A stretch of DNA of 64,000 nt from positions 682,001 through 746,000 of the forward strand of contig NZ_CP100355.1 of assembly GCF_024204665.1 (NCBI RefSeq). The letters are read 5' to 3'. Below, one piece after another: positions 53,925 to 62,909 of the stretch. Each line of letters begins with the position of its first letter. Within the stretch, counting starts at the first letter, position 1. The position numbers and the translations under genes are program-made. This stretch comes from Natronosalvus rutilus (lineage in GTDB: Archaea; Halobacteriota; Halobacteria; Halobacteriales; Natrialbaceae). The notes under the pieces were generated by a model. It did not search any database, was not told the DNA's origin, and saw only the letters and a program-made list of their open reading frames with translations.

Positions 53925-54236
53925 CTACCGCCTGAGTGGCGAGACGCACACCCGGCAGTACGTGAACGTCGGCTCTCGTTCGTTCGGCGCGCCGCAGTGT
54001 GGACAGGCCGTCGTCTCGCCGTCGACCTCGAGATCGGCGTTGAGTGAGTCGGCACCGTCGTGGTGAGCGCGGGCCCGATCCAATCGCGGCGCCGACTGCA
54101 GGCCGGCGTGCTCGCCGTCGGTGACGGACGCGGGCAGGCTGGTCTCGCCGTCGCGGCGCACGTACGCGTAGTAGAGCACCAGGTGGAGTAAGGCGAACAA
54201 CAGCACGTACCCGACGAGCCAGACCCAGAGGCTCAT
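53925..54236 (-). CDS. Small membrane protein with C-terminal zinc ribbon
   Basis: 103 residues from ATG 54234-54236 (MSLWVWLVGYVLLFALLHLV). One membrane helix at residues 3-24, a polar middle, then a CPHC..YCRVC zinc ribbon (about 78-97). The layout is shared by many short haloarchaeal proteins of unknown function. The ribbon lies on the cytoplasmic side if the positive YVRRD after the helix stays inside. Confidence 0.7.
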   Translation of the reverse strand: MSLWVWLVGYVLLFALLHLVLYYAYVRRDGETSLPASVTDGEHAGLQSAPRLDRARAHHDGADSLNADLEVDGETTACPHCGAPNEREPTFTYCRVCVSPLRR

Positions 54237-54323
54237 TGGTGTGCTATACGTTCTCAACCTACTTGGTTATTGCCCGAACTATCGCCTCTCGCGACAGTCA
54301 CGGATTCGAAAAAACGCGCGCCG

Positions 54324-55235
54324 TCAGTTCGTTCGGTGGCCGGGCGGCGTCAGGTCGCGCTGGAACTCGTCGAACTGCTCGAGGCCGTCGTCCAGGTCGT
54401 ACTCGATCTCGCGTTCGGCCTGTCGGTTCTCGCCGGCGTCCTCGAGCGGGGTCGCGACGTCCTCCCAGCCGGGTTTGATCTTGATGCTCTTCGCGGGCAT
54501 ACCGACGGCAATGTGGTGGGCCGGCACGTCGTTCTGGACGATAGCGCGGGCGCCGACGATGGCGTTCTCGCCGACTCTGTTCCCCGCGCGAACCATCGAG
54601 TCGTAGGTCAGGCGGACGTCGTCCTCGATAGTGGTGTGAAAGTTTCGGACCTCGGTCTGGTCGACGACGTCGTGGTCGTGGCTGTAGAGGTGCGCGCCGT
54701 CGGAGATGGAGACCCGGTCGCCAATCGTGAGCTTACCGCGGTCGTCGAGGTGAACGTTGTCGTGGATGACCGTGTTGTCGCCGACCGTGATGTTGTGGCC
54801 GTACGTGAACGTGATCCCCTTGAAGAAGCGGCAGTTCTCCCCACAGTCCTCGAAGAGGTGATCGGCGAGCATCCGCCTGAACCGGAGGGCGAACTCGACG
54901 TTGTCAGCGAGTGGCAGACTGTCGAACTGTCGCCAGAGCCACTGGAGGTGCTTCGAGCGCTTGAACTTCTCTTCGTCCTTCTCGGCGTAGTACTCGCTCT
55001 CGAGGGTCGTGTTACAGGGGTCGTAACTCTGGAGTCTGACGAGTTCGGCCGGCGAGACGTCGCCACCGGCTTGCCAGCGCTCGTAGGCGTCCCGGTCCCC
55101 CGAAAGGTCGATGAGCACGTCCTCGACGACCGAGCAGGTGCTCTCGTCGCTCGAGAGACGCTCGTCGACGGCCGTCACGAACTCCCGCATCCCCGCCTCC
55201 GCCTCGTCCGGCAGCGAGACGTACCGCTTGGTCAT
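54324..55235 (-). CDS. Left-handed beta-helix (hexapeptide) acyltransferase
   Basis: 303 residues from ATG 55233-55235 (MTKRYVSLPDE); an ATG at 55262 is possible. The N-terminal 120 residues are helical. The rest shows hexapeptide repeats (ITVGDNTVIHDNVHLDDRGKLTIGDRVSISDGAHL) and the catalytic-type histidine in LYSHDHD, followed by VGENAIVGARAIVQNDVPA and HIAVGMPAKSIK. It resembles the maltose/NodL-type O-acetyltransferases. A sugar or lipid O-acetylation is likely. The acidic C-terminal tail is halophile-typical. Confidence 0.82.
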   Translation of the reverse strand: MTKRYVSLPDEAEAGMREFVTAVDERLSSDESTCSVVEDVLIDLSGDRDAYERWQAGGDVSPAELVRLQSYDPCNTTLESEYYAEKDEEKFKRSKHLQWLWRQFDSLPLADNVEFALRFRRMLADHLFEDCGENCRFFKGITFTYGHNITVGDNTVIHDNVHLDDRGKLTIGDRVSISDGAHLYSHDHDVVDQTEVRNFHTTIEDDVRLTYDSMVRAGNRVGENAIVGARAIVQNDVPAHHIAVGMPAKSIKIKPGWEDVATPLEDAGENRQAEREIEYDLDDGLEQFDEFQRDLTPPGHRTN

Positions 55236-55601
55236 GTGGCGGTGTACTGTGGCGAAGGTCATAGACGTTCGGTTCTCGATTTTCTCTCCCTCTCGAGAGC
55301 GATCGGTATCGAAGTAGTCCGACGCTACCGTTCGATCCGTACTGAGGATTCGTCGGTAGCGATTCCCCGAACTCGAGAACGGGCTCTCACACTCGAGAAC
55401 GGGTTTCTCCGCTCGCGAATAGGTTCCCTTCAGCCCCGGCCGTCGGGACGTTCTTCGATGGAGGCGCGCTCGGTGATCATCCGAACGACGCTCGAGTGCG
55501 ACGATCATCCGAACGGGGCTGGAGCGTGGCGATCACCCGAACGACGGACGAGTGCGGCGAGAAGACGGAAAGCGGCTGTCGTGACTCGGTCTAGGGACCG
55601 A
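55236..55601. other. 366-base stretch without a gene
   Basis: It separates two reverse-strand genes. Nothing is seen except the three-unit repeat at 55475-55558 and a possible second start for the acyltransferase at 55260-55262. Confidence 0.5.
55475..55558. repeat. 28-bp tandem repeat, three copies
   Basis: Units begin at 55475, 55503 and 55531, each with GATCA(T/C)CCGAACG followed by a variable part ending TGCG(A/G)C or GTGGC. It is non-coding and has no spacers. Confidence 0.8.
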
Positions 55602-56273
55602 TCAGAGCGACGTTCCAGCGACGAGCGGACGCGAGCGCGTGGCGAAATCGGTGTCGACGATTCCGTCCTCGAGGTGGTCGTCGGCGTACATGACGCCCTT
55701 CTCGCCGACAGTGACCAACCCGGCTGCCTCGAGGGCAGGCAGGTGCTGGTGGGTCAGGGTGGTCCGCACGTCCGCTTCACTGGCACCGACCTCGGCTGCG
55801 ACTTCCGAGGCGAGGACGGCGACGGAGAGCGGCTCGGACGCGTCATCGAGCACCGCGAGGGCGGTTCGACGCCGCTCGTTCGCGAGCGCCTCGAAGACGG
55901 CGTCCCAGTTCGTGTCGTTGCGCTCGGTCGTCTTTCGGATGGTCGCCCCGTCGAGGACGAGGTCGTCGGGCAGCGAGACGGCGCCCGCCTCGCGGTCCCA
56001 TGCGAGCAACCCGGCGTCCTCGAGTAGGGGCAACTCGACGTGAACGAGCGCGGTTCGCCGTTCCTCGAACTCGTTCGTGGTGACCGACACGGCTGGTTTT
56101 CCGAGCTCCTCGGCGGCGAGTTCCCGGGCTAACTCGTTGAGTGTGACCGAATCAATCCCGCCCTCGCGCCGTTCGCCGACGAACGCCAGAATACGCCGTC
56201 GCCGTCGGCTGGTAATGGCGTTAAACGTCGAATCAATCGACAGATTACGTGCCGCAGAGTCCGTCTGGCTCAT
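55602..56273 (-). CDS. Tandem winged-helix regulator (DUF7344-like)
   Basis: 223 residues from ATG 56271-56273 (MSQTDSAARNLS). Two similar units each begin with a helix ending in RRRRILAFV (about 25-33) or NERRRTALAVL (about 137-147), followed by a wing region with HVELPLLEDAGLLAWDREAG or THQHLPALEAAGLVTVGEKG. That is the duplicated winged-helix form of haloarchaeal DUF7344 regulators. Target unknown. Confidence 0.8.
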   Translation of the reverse strand: MSQTDSAARNLSIDSTFNAITSRRRRRILAFVGERREGGIDSVTLNELARELAAEELGKPAVSVTTNEFEERRTALVHVELPLLEDAGLLAWDREAGAVSLPDDLVLDGATIRKTTERNDTNWDAVFEALANERRRTALAVLDDASEPLSVAVLASEVAAEVGASEADVRTTLTHQHLPALEAAGLVTVGEKGVMYADDHLEDGIVDTDFATRSRPLVAGTSL

Positions 56274-56499
56274 ACAACCGCTGCTTACTACCATAGTCGG
56301 TTAAGCCTCGTTCCAAAACAGATAGGTGGTCGATCAACGGTCGTGAAATGAATGTCAGCGATACTGTTCAGAACCCGAACTAGACGCTATCATCCTCGAC
56401 TTCGAACGACCGTCGGCCATCCCCCGTCACGCCGGCAGGTTCGGGACGAACGAGCGACGTTCCGTACACCCTAAGTCCCCTCGCTCCCAAGCCCGAGAT

Positions 56500-57555
56500 A
56501 TGCAGTATCAGACGCTCGGAACCGCCGATGTCGAGGTCAGCGAAGTCGGCTTCGGTGCCTGGGTCGTCGGCACCGACTGGTGGGGCGACCGCTCGGAAAC
56601 CGACGCGATCGAGATGATCGACCACGCCCTCGACCGGGGGATCACCTACTTCGACACGGGCGACGTCTACGGCCACGGGCGAAGCGAGGAACTCGTCGGG
56701 AAGGCTCTCGCGGACGTGCGCGAGGACGTCACCATCGCCACCAAGGTCGGTTACGACTTCTACAACAACCCGCAGGCGGGCCACGGCGAGTTGCCGAAAT
56801 CGATGGACCCCGACTACCTCCGGGAGGCCGTCGAGCAGAGCCTCGAGCGACTCGACACCGACTACCTGGACGTCCTCCAGTTGCACAACGCGAACGTCGA
56901 CGAGATTACCCCGGACGTCCTCGAACTCCTCGACGAACTCGAGGAGGAGGGGCTGATCCATGCCCGTGGCCTCGCACTGGGACCCTCTATCGGCTGGCTG
57001 GCCGAGGGCGACCTCGCCATCGAAGAGGAGTTCGACTCCCTCCAGCTGGTCTGGAACGTCTTAGAGCAGGAGGTCGGCAACCATTTCCTCGAGACCATCG
57101 AGCGCACCGGTTCCTCGACGAGCCTGATTCCCCGGGTGCCCCACTCCTCGGGCATCCTGAACGAACAGGTCACGCCCGAGACGGAACTCGACGCGGGCGA
57201 CCACCGCGGCTTCCGCCCCGACGCCTGGTACGAGACGGGCTGGGAGAAACTCGAGGCGTTGCGTTTCCTGGAGCGCGACGGCGAGCGGACGATGGGCCAG
57301 GCCGCCATCGCCTGGCTCCTGAGCCACGAGTCGGTCGCCAGCGTCACGCCGACGTTCCGCACCGCCGGCGACATCGACGAGTGGGCGGCCGCCAGCGACG
57401 TGCCGAAACTGAGCGACGAGGAACTGGCTCGCGTCGCCGATCTCTACGAGAACGACTTCGACATCGACCGCGAGGACGGCATGGACTCGCTTCGATCGTC
57501 GGTCGACGGTGAGGACATCCGCTCGGCGGGCCTGGACAAACTGGCCGCCGACTGA
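56500..57555 (+). CDS. Aldo/keto reductase
   Basis: 351 residues of the TIM-barrel AKR family. The catalytic tetrad is recognisable: Asp and Tyr in YFDTGDVYGHGRSEE (about 50-64), Lys in VTIATKVGYDFY, and His in DVLQLHNANVD. The C-terminal NADPH-binding region is close to RFLERDGERTMGQAAIAWLL and SVTPTFRT. It belongs to the group with 1-deoxyxylulose/YhdN-type members. Substrate unknown. Confidence 0.92.
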   Translation: MQYQTLGTADVEVSEVGFGAWVVGTDWWGDRSETDAIEMIDHALDRGITYFDTGDVYGHGRSEELVGKALADVREDVTIATKVGYDFYNNPQAGHGELPKSMDPDYLREAVEQSLERLDTDYLDVLQLHNANVDEITPDVLELLDELEEEGLIHARGLALGPSIGWLAEGDLAIEEEFDSLQLVWNVLEQEVGNHFLETIERTGSSTSLIPRVPHSSGILNEQVTPETELDAGDHRGFRPDAWYETGWEKLEALRFLERDGERTMGQAAIAWLLSHESVASVTPTFRTAGDIDEWAAASDVPKLSDEELARVADLYENDFDIDREDGMDSLRSSVDGEDIRSAGLDKLAAD

Positions 57556-57754
57556 TCGCGTCCCCATACTGAGGACCACGATGGCGCTCAGGGTCGATTC
57601 GCGCTGACGAGGACGGTTCGTGCTTGAGGCCGATCCGTGCTGCCAGGGCCGATTCGTTCTCGAGCACCGGCGGTCCTGATCTGACGGACTTCCTTCGACT
57701 GCGAACTAAACACGAATACGAACATTCTCGTCGGTCGGCCCGAGAGTGACGGCC

Positions 57755-58216
57755 ATGTCGTCCCCCGAAACCTCTTCCCCGGACGGGCCGGACGGAACGG
57801 AACACGCGGTCGAACCGGCCGAACCAGACCCCTCGAGCGAGCCGGACGCGCCGGACGCCCGTCCAGCCACGATGAACGGTCTCCTCGGCGGCCTCGTCGC
57901 CGTCTTCGCTTCCTTTCTCACGTTCTCGGTGCTCCTCGGCGGCATCGTCGCCGGCTACCTCGAGGGGGCCGACCAGGAGGAGGGGATCATCGCGGGCCTG
58001 TACGCGGGTTTCGTTTACGCCGCGTTGATCGTCCTGCCGCTCGTGCTCGGACTGGGGCCAGTCGTCGGCGTCGGTGAACTGGTCGGCGGGCTCGAGTTTG
58101 TCGACGGGGGCCTGATCCTCTTCATGGTGTTCTACAGCACGTTCGCCGGCGGGTTCGGCGGCTGGGTCGGCGCGTACCTGAACGCGGAGTTCGGCGACGT
58201 GTTCGGTCGTCTCTAG
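57755..58216 (+). CDS. DUF5518 family membrane protein
   Basis: 153 residues from ATG 57755 (MSSPETSS). An acidic proline-rich N-terminus of about 45 residues precedes three glycine-rich membrane segments (LLGGLVAVFASFLTFSVLLG, IIAGLYAGFVYAALIVLPLV, LILFMVFYSTFAGGFGGWVG), a typical DUF5518 layout. No function is known. Confidence 0.78.
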   Translation: MSSPETSSPDGPDGTEHAVEPAEPDPSSEPDAPDARPATMNGLLGGLVAVFASFLTFSVLLGGIVAGYLEGADQEEGIIAGLYAGFVYAALIVLPLVLGLGPVVGVGELVGGLEFVDGGLILFMVFYSTFAGGFGGWVGAYLNAEFGDVFGRL

Positions 58217-58406
58217 CTCGAAGCGGTTCGCTGCCCGCTCGTCACGGGACTCACTCACGCCACTTCTTCTCGAGAGCCGTGTTCGACTTCGATTTCGACT
58301 CACGGAGCGACGTCCGGTATTCCGAGCAGAGACGACTCTCGCGTTTCACATTGCTATCGCCGTGAGAGAAAGAGCGTTCTGCCCCAATTCCTCCGTCGCG
58401 CCGCGA

Positions 58407-60014
58407 TCACCCTCTCCGCGGCGACTCGAGTTCGATGTCCGCAGCCTCGAGCAGGTCGGCCACCTCCTCGCGTTTCTCCTGGTGCTCTCGCAAAAACTCC
58501 TTCATGAGATGGGCGGCCTGCTCCTTGCAGTCGCCACAGAGGCGCTCGCCACCGACGCACTCGTCGTAGACGCGTTTCGCGAACTCGTCGTCGTCGCCGG
58601 CGAGCAGGTAGGCGTAGAGTTCGTAGACGGGACACTCGTCGGCTCTGCCGCCTAACTCGCGCTGGAGTTCGGCCGTCTCGCGCCCGCCCGTCGTCGCCGC
58701 CTTCACCTTGTCGTAGCCGTCCTCGGGGTCGTCGAGCAGCGAGATGTGGCTGGCCGGAATCGAGGAGGACATCTTCCCGCCCGTGAGCCCGGTCATAAAC
58801 CGGTGGTAGATGGACGACGGCGGCTGGAAGCCGTAGCCGTCGTGAGCAAGTTCGATCGTGCGGGCGATCTCGGCGGCCTCGTCGTGATCCAGGTCGAAGG
58901 CGTCGACGTGTTCGTCGAAGACCCGTTTCTCGCCCTCGACGGTGTCGATCAGCGCTTCGAAGGCTTCCTCGGTCGCCCGGCGATTCAGGAACCGTGTTCG
59001 GGGACGGAGGGGTTCCATACCAGCGTTCTCGAGTTTCGAGATGGCGCGATCGCGGGCGTCCTCCTCGACTGTTTCGACCTCGGTAACGCCGGTGCCCCCG
59101 GACTCGAGCCACTGGGCAGCCTCCACGCACCGCGGCTGGTCGGGGTCGTCCGCGTACGACTCCCGGGCGTCGTAGGCAGCGCCGATGACCGAGAGTTCGT
59201 CCTCCGTCGCCTCGAAACTCGCGTAGGCCGTCGTCACGCCGAAGTAGCGCATCCGGGAGGCCAGGTCCCGGGCGAGCCTGACGTGAGGGTCCTGGTCGGG
59301 GCCGACGGGGATCACCGTGGGCTTTGGCCCCTCTAGCTGGGGGTAGAGGATGTCGGCCATCTGCGTGACGACCGACTGCATGTGCGAGACGTCGGTCTCG
59401 CCGTCGAAGCCGTAGATGGCCCCGAGTTCGGAGAAGTTGGCCTCGATCCCCAGTTCGAACGCGAGGTCCTGCACCTCGCGCTCGGTCGACTGGCGGTAGA
59501 CGGTTCCGTCCTCGAGGTCGAACCCCAGCGCCAGCAGGGAGAGCAGGTAGTCCCGGGCGTGTTCGTCGATTTCGTCCCAGGTGAGTCCGCGCGCGGCGTG
59601 GGCCTCGAGGTCAGCGATCAGCGCGTAGGCGTCTCCGCCCTGTTCCTGGTGCCAGATGATCTCGTCGAAGACGAGTTTGTGCCCGATGTGGGGGTCGCCG
59701 GTCGGCATGAACCCCGAAAGGACGGCGAAGGGGTCGCCCTCGCGCATGGCCTCGAGCACCGGCCGGTAGTCGCGGTGACCGAAGATGACGCCCCGGCGCA
59801 TCAGGTAGTGGGGGTGGGGCAGGTCCGCGAGGAGTTCGTCGAACTCCTCGATGCCGAACTCCTCGAAGAGTTTGCGGTAGTCGGAGACGCTCGAGGAGCC
59901 CCAGGGGTCGAGAGCGACCTCGTCGGCGCCAGCGGCCCCTCCGTCGGTCAGTGGTTCCTCGGCGTCCTCGGCGTCCTCGGCGTCCTCGATCGTATCCGTG
60001 CCCGTACCGGTCAT
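58407..60014 (-). CDS. trpS: Tryptophanyl-tRNA synthetase
   Basis: 535 residues from ATG 60012-60014 (MTGTGTDTIEDAED). An acidic head of about 35 residues precedes the class I catalytic core: TGDPHIGHKL (HIGH-type), VIPVGPDQDPHVRLARDLA, and the KMSSS loop in GLTGGKMSSSIPASH. Four cysteines near the end (ECPV, ECVGGERLCGDC) may bind zinc. It charges tRNA-Trp. In haloarchaea, whose tRNA-Trp gene has an intron, endA is often the neighbour; here a kinase gene lies between. Confidence 0.95.
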   Translation of the reverse strand: MTGTGTDTIEDAEDAEDAEEPLTDGGAAGADEVALDPWGSSSVSDYRKLFEEFGIEEFDELLADLPHPHYLMRRGVIFGHRDYRPVLEAMREGDPFAVLSGFMPTGDPHIGHKLVFDEIIWHQEQGGDAYALIADLEAHAARGLTWDEIDEHARDYLLSLLALGFDLEDGTVYRQSTEREVQDLAFELGIEANFSELGAIYGFDGETDVSHMQSVVTQMADILYPQLEGPKPTVIPVGPDQDPHVRLARDLASRMRYFGVTTAYASFEATEDELSVIGAAYDARESYADDPDQPRCVEAAQWLESGGTGVTEVETVEEDARDRAISKLENAGMEPLRPRTRFLNRRATEEAFEALIDTVEGEKRVFDEHVDAFDLDHDEAAEIARTIELAHDGYGFQPPSSIYHRFMTGLTGGKMSSSIPASHISLLDDPEDGYDKVKAATTGGRETAELQRELGGRADECPVYELYAYLLAGDDDEFAKRVYDECVGGERLCGDCKEQAAHLMKEFLREHQEKREEVADLLEAADIELESPRRG

Positions 60015-60090
60015 TGTCCCGGATTCGCCGCCCAGCGCGCAAAAACCTTCGCTTCCACACCGTCTCGACTCGAGTGCCGTCGGTCGCCGG

Positions 60091-61680
60091 TCAGGACGAT
60101 TCGTCCAGTTCGTCCACATCGTCCGCCGAGGACCCCGTCCGAAACTCCAGGCGAAAGCCGCTCTCGGCGTGCTGGCTCGTACCCGCCTCGACCGTCCAGC
60201 CGTGGGCGTCCGCGATTCGCCGGACGATCGACAGGCCGAGTCCCGTCCCGTTCTGAGTGCCCGAGTGACCGTACTCGAAGAGCACCTCGAGGTCGTCCTC
60301 GCCGACGTCGACGCCGATGCCATCGTCCTCGACGTAAAAGCCGCCGCTAGGGAGCGATCCGAGCCGTACCGTCACGCCCTCACCGCCGTGGGTGACGGCG
60401 TTGCCGAAGACGTTCTCGAACAGTTCTCGAAGCGCTCCCGGGGTCGCCTCGACCGGCTTCAGGTCGGCTGCCGCCTCGAGTTCGAGGGTCGCCTGCCCGG
60501 TGTCGACGGTCTCCCAGGCACGCCCGGCGACGACGCCGACGGACACCCACTCGAGGTCCTCCTCGTTGACGTCCGAACGGACGAGCGTCAGGACGTCGTC
60601 GATCAGGTCGTCCATCCGCCCGAGCGATTCGCCGATCGGTTCGAGGTGGTCGCTCGAGCAGTCGTCAGCAAGGAGGTCGAGGTGACCCGTCGCGACGGTC
60701 AGTGGATTTCGCAGGTCGTGGGAGACGATGGCGGCGAAGGCCCCCAGTCGGTCGTTGGCGCGCTCGAGGTCGTACTCGCGCTCGGTTCGCCGAAACGCCG
60801 CGGCGGCGTGTTCCGCCAGAAATTCGACGAACTGGCAGTCGTCGACGGAGATAGTTCCCGACTCCGGCGTGACGACGCTCATCACGCCGTAGGAACCGAG
60901 CGGAACGATCACGCCGGCGGTCATCGGGTGGTCCGGGTCGCCCAGGATGTCGCTCTCGTCGATCAACCGAAAGCTGGCGTTCTCGACATCGGCCAGCGGG
61001 TCGTCTTCGGTTTCGGCGAACACGGTCGTTTGTCCCTCCCGAAAGGCCACACCGGCCATCGAATTCTCGAACGGGAGGTGTTCCGGGACTGCGCCGTGAC
61101 CCTTCCGTTCGTCCGTTGTGGCCACGAGGTCGAACCGGCCCGTCCCATCGTCGGCGGCGAAGACGGCCGTCAGTGGCTGCTCGAGGACGGTACTCGCCGT
61201 CTCGACGGTCGTTTCGGCGATTTCGTCGGCCGTCGCCGCTCGAAAGAGTCTCGGCGTCGCCGACTGCAGAGCGCGCAAAATCCGCATCTGACGGTGTCGG
61301 TCGACCCGTTCTCTGACGTAGTCGACCAGCGTCTCGGTCGCGTCCACCGCAACGGCGGCAGGCTGGTAGGACCCGTCCTCTAGCCACATCTGCGTGTCGC
61401 TGGTATCGACGCAGCGAACGATCGAACACCGCGTCGCTTGCGCTCGAACTCGCTCGAGCAGCTCGCGCCGAAGCCCTTCGTCGCCGGCCACGTCTCCGAC
61501 GACGACGCAACCGACGGTTCCCGACTCGAGGCGGTCGAGCGCGGACGAGAACCGACGCTCGTGCGCGACCGGCGTGGATAGTCGGGACTCGAGCGTCGTC
61601 GCGACTGTCTCGAGACCGTCGCCGACGATGAGAACGCTCGGTGGGCGTCCCCCATCCACTATCATATTCTCACGTGGCAT
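60091..61680 (-). CDS. GAF-domain sensor histidine kinase
   Basis: 529 residues (ATG 61678-61680; MIVDGG at 61665 is an alternative). The first 110 residues form a receiver-like, non-canonical domain (SVLIVGDGLETVATTLESRL). A GAF domain follows (LTAVFAADDGTGRFDLVATT..GVIVPLGSYGVMSVV, about 160-300). HisKA has AAIVSHDLRNPLTVATGHLD, with the phosphorylated histidine. The HATPase has LFENVFGNAVTHGG, EDDGIGV and GTGLGLSIVRRI. Soluble. It sits between trpS and endA, all on the reverse strand. Confidence 0.92.
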   Translation of the reverse strand: MPRENMIVDGGRPPSVLIVGDGLETVATTLESRLSTPVAHERRFSSALDRLESGTVGCVVVGDVAGDEGLRRELLERVRAQATRCSIVRCVDTSDTQMWLEDGSYQPAAVAVDATETLVDYVRERVDRHRQMRILRALQSATPRLFRAATADEIAETTVETASTVLEQPLTAVFAADDGTGRFDLVATTDERKGHGAVPEHLPFENSMAGVAFREGQTTVFAETEDDPLADVENASFRLIDESDILGDPDHPMTAGVIVPLGSYGVMSVVTPESGTISVDDCQFVEFLAEHAAAAFRRTEREYDLERANDRLGAFAAIVSHDLRNPLTVATGHLDLLADDCSSDHLEPIGESLGRMDDLIDDVLTLVRSDVNEEDLEWVSVGVVAGRAWETVDTGQATLELEAAADLKPVEATPGALRELFENVFGNAVTHGGEGVTVRLGSLPSGGFYVEDDGIGVDVGEDDLEVLFEYGHSGTQNGTGLGLSIVRRIADAHGWTVEAGTSQHAESGFRLEFRTGSSADDVDELDESS

Positions 61681-61753
61681 CGAGACGGCAAATACGTTGG
61701 CGTGGAATCGACCGCTGAAACGGGCCTCGAAACCGAATTCGAATCCGGTTCGG

Positions 61754-62815
61754 TCAGGGGGTCAGCCGTTCGAGCGACCGCCACTCGATGTCGGCGTCGC
61801 CTCCTGGACCGGCTTCGCTGACCAGCGCAAACACCATCGTCTTCCGGACGCCGTGAGCCAGCCGTACGTCGAGCGAGAGGTCCCGCGGCTCGAAGACGTG
61901 CTCTGCCGGCAGTACGCGGACCAGGAGTTCCGAGTGGCCGAGGTCGTCGACCGACTCGACGTTCGCGTACGTCCGGAAGTCCGCACCGAACTTGTAGCCC
62001 GTCTTGGGAACGACGCCGGCCTCGCGGAGCGTGGTGTAGACGGCCAGTCGCCGGTCGAACCGTTCGCCCTCGACGTCGCGACCGCGCTCGAGCACCGCCG
62101 CCGGGTCGAGATCGATCGCGCCCGCCGTCGCGAGGTGGGCGGCCTCGAGCAACGAACACTGCAGGGTCGGTCGGTCGTACTCCCGGCCCTCGAGCGGCTG
62201 GCCGTAGAACGTCCGCTCGTACAGCTCGTGTGGGGGATTCCAGATGACGACCCGATCGGCGAGCAGGTCGGCTTCCACGCCCTGGGGAATGGCCGTCTCG
62301 CTCGTTCCCGAAATCTCGGGCCGGCCGACGTCGAAGTAGGTGATCTCGCTTTCTTCATCGACGACGGCGAGGGCGCCGCTCTCGAGGTCGCTCGCGGCCA
62401 CGTCGGTTCGCTCGCCGACCACGCTCAGTGCGTACTCGATCTCCCCGTCTCCCGGCCCCTTCCCGCGGGGGAAGACGGCGAACTCGGCTCGAGGCGGCTC
62501 CGTCACCCACGGTTCGCGAGCGGGGGCGAGGTAGAACCCGCGCGAGCGGAGGTCGGCGTAGACGAGGAACCGAACGCCGAAGTCGGGTTCCGGCCCCGGT
62601 TCGCGGGCGAGGAACGAGCGAAACGACAGTCGCTCGTCGCCGTCGCGGACGGCAGCCAGGTCGCCCCGGTACAGCAGGTGGGCGGCCTCGACCGGCGCGA
62701 GGGCGATCTCGTTGCCCCCGAGCGGGTAGCCGTAGCCGCGCGAGTCGTGAAACCGCTGGCGGGCGTCGTTGCCGACGCGGACGACGTCGCCGTCGAACCG
62801 TCCCTCGAGTTCCAT
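61754..62815 (-). CDS. endA: tRNA-intron endonuclease (two-domain type)
   Basis: 353 residues from ATG 62813-62815 (MELEGRFDGDVVRV); the open frame begins 21 codons earlier. It holds two endonuclease-like halves, as in the homodimeric fused form of halophiles. The catalytic triad lies in the second half: Tyr in TGYKFGADFRTY, His in GHSELLVRVL, and Lys in GVRKTMVFAL. It cuts BHB motifs to remove introns, for example from tRNA-Trp. trpS lies downstream on the same strand. Confidence 0.93.
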   Translation of the reverse strand: MELEGRFDGDVVRVGNDARQRFHDSRGYGYPLGGNEIALAPVEAAHLLYRGDLAAVRDGDERLSFRSFLAREPGPEPDFGVRFLVYADLRSRGFYLAPAREPWVTEPPRAEFAVFPRGKGPGDGEIEYALSVVGERTDVAASDLESGALAVVDEESEITYFDVGRPEISGTSETAIPQGVEADLLADRVVIWNPPHELYERTFYGQPLEGREYDRPTLQCSLLEAAHLATAGAIDLDPAAVLERGRDVEGERFDRRLAVYTTLREAGVVPKTGYKFGADFRTYANVESVDDLGHSELLVRVLPAEHVFEPRDLSLDVRLAHGVRKTMVFALVSEAGPGGDADIEWRSLERLTP

Positions 62816-62909
62816 ACCCGGAGGTGTCGGGCGGGCCACAAAGCCCCTGCGAATCCCGTCATCGGGCTGGTGGGTCACGTCGCCGGGCAGGCGTCTGTGC
62901 AGCGAGTCG

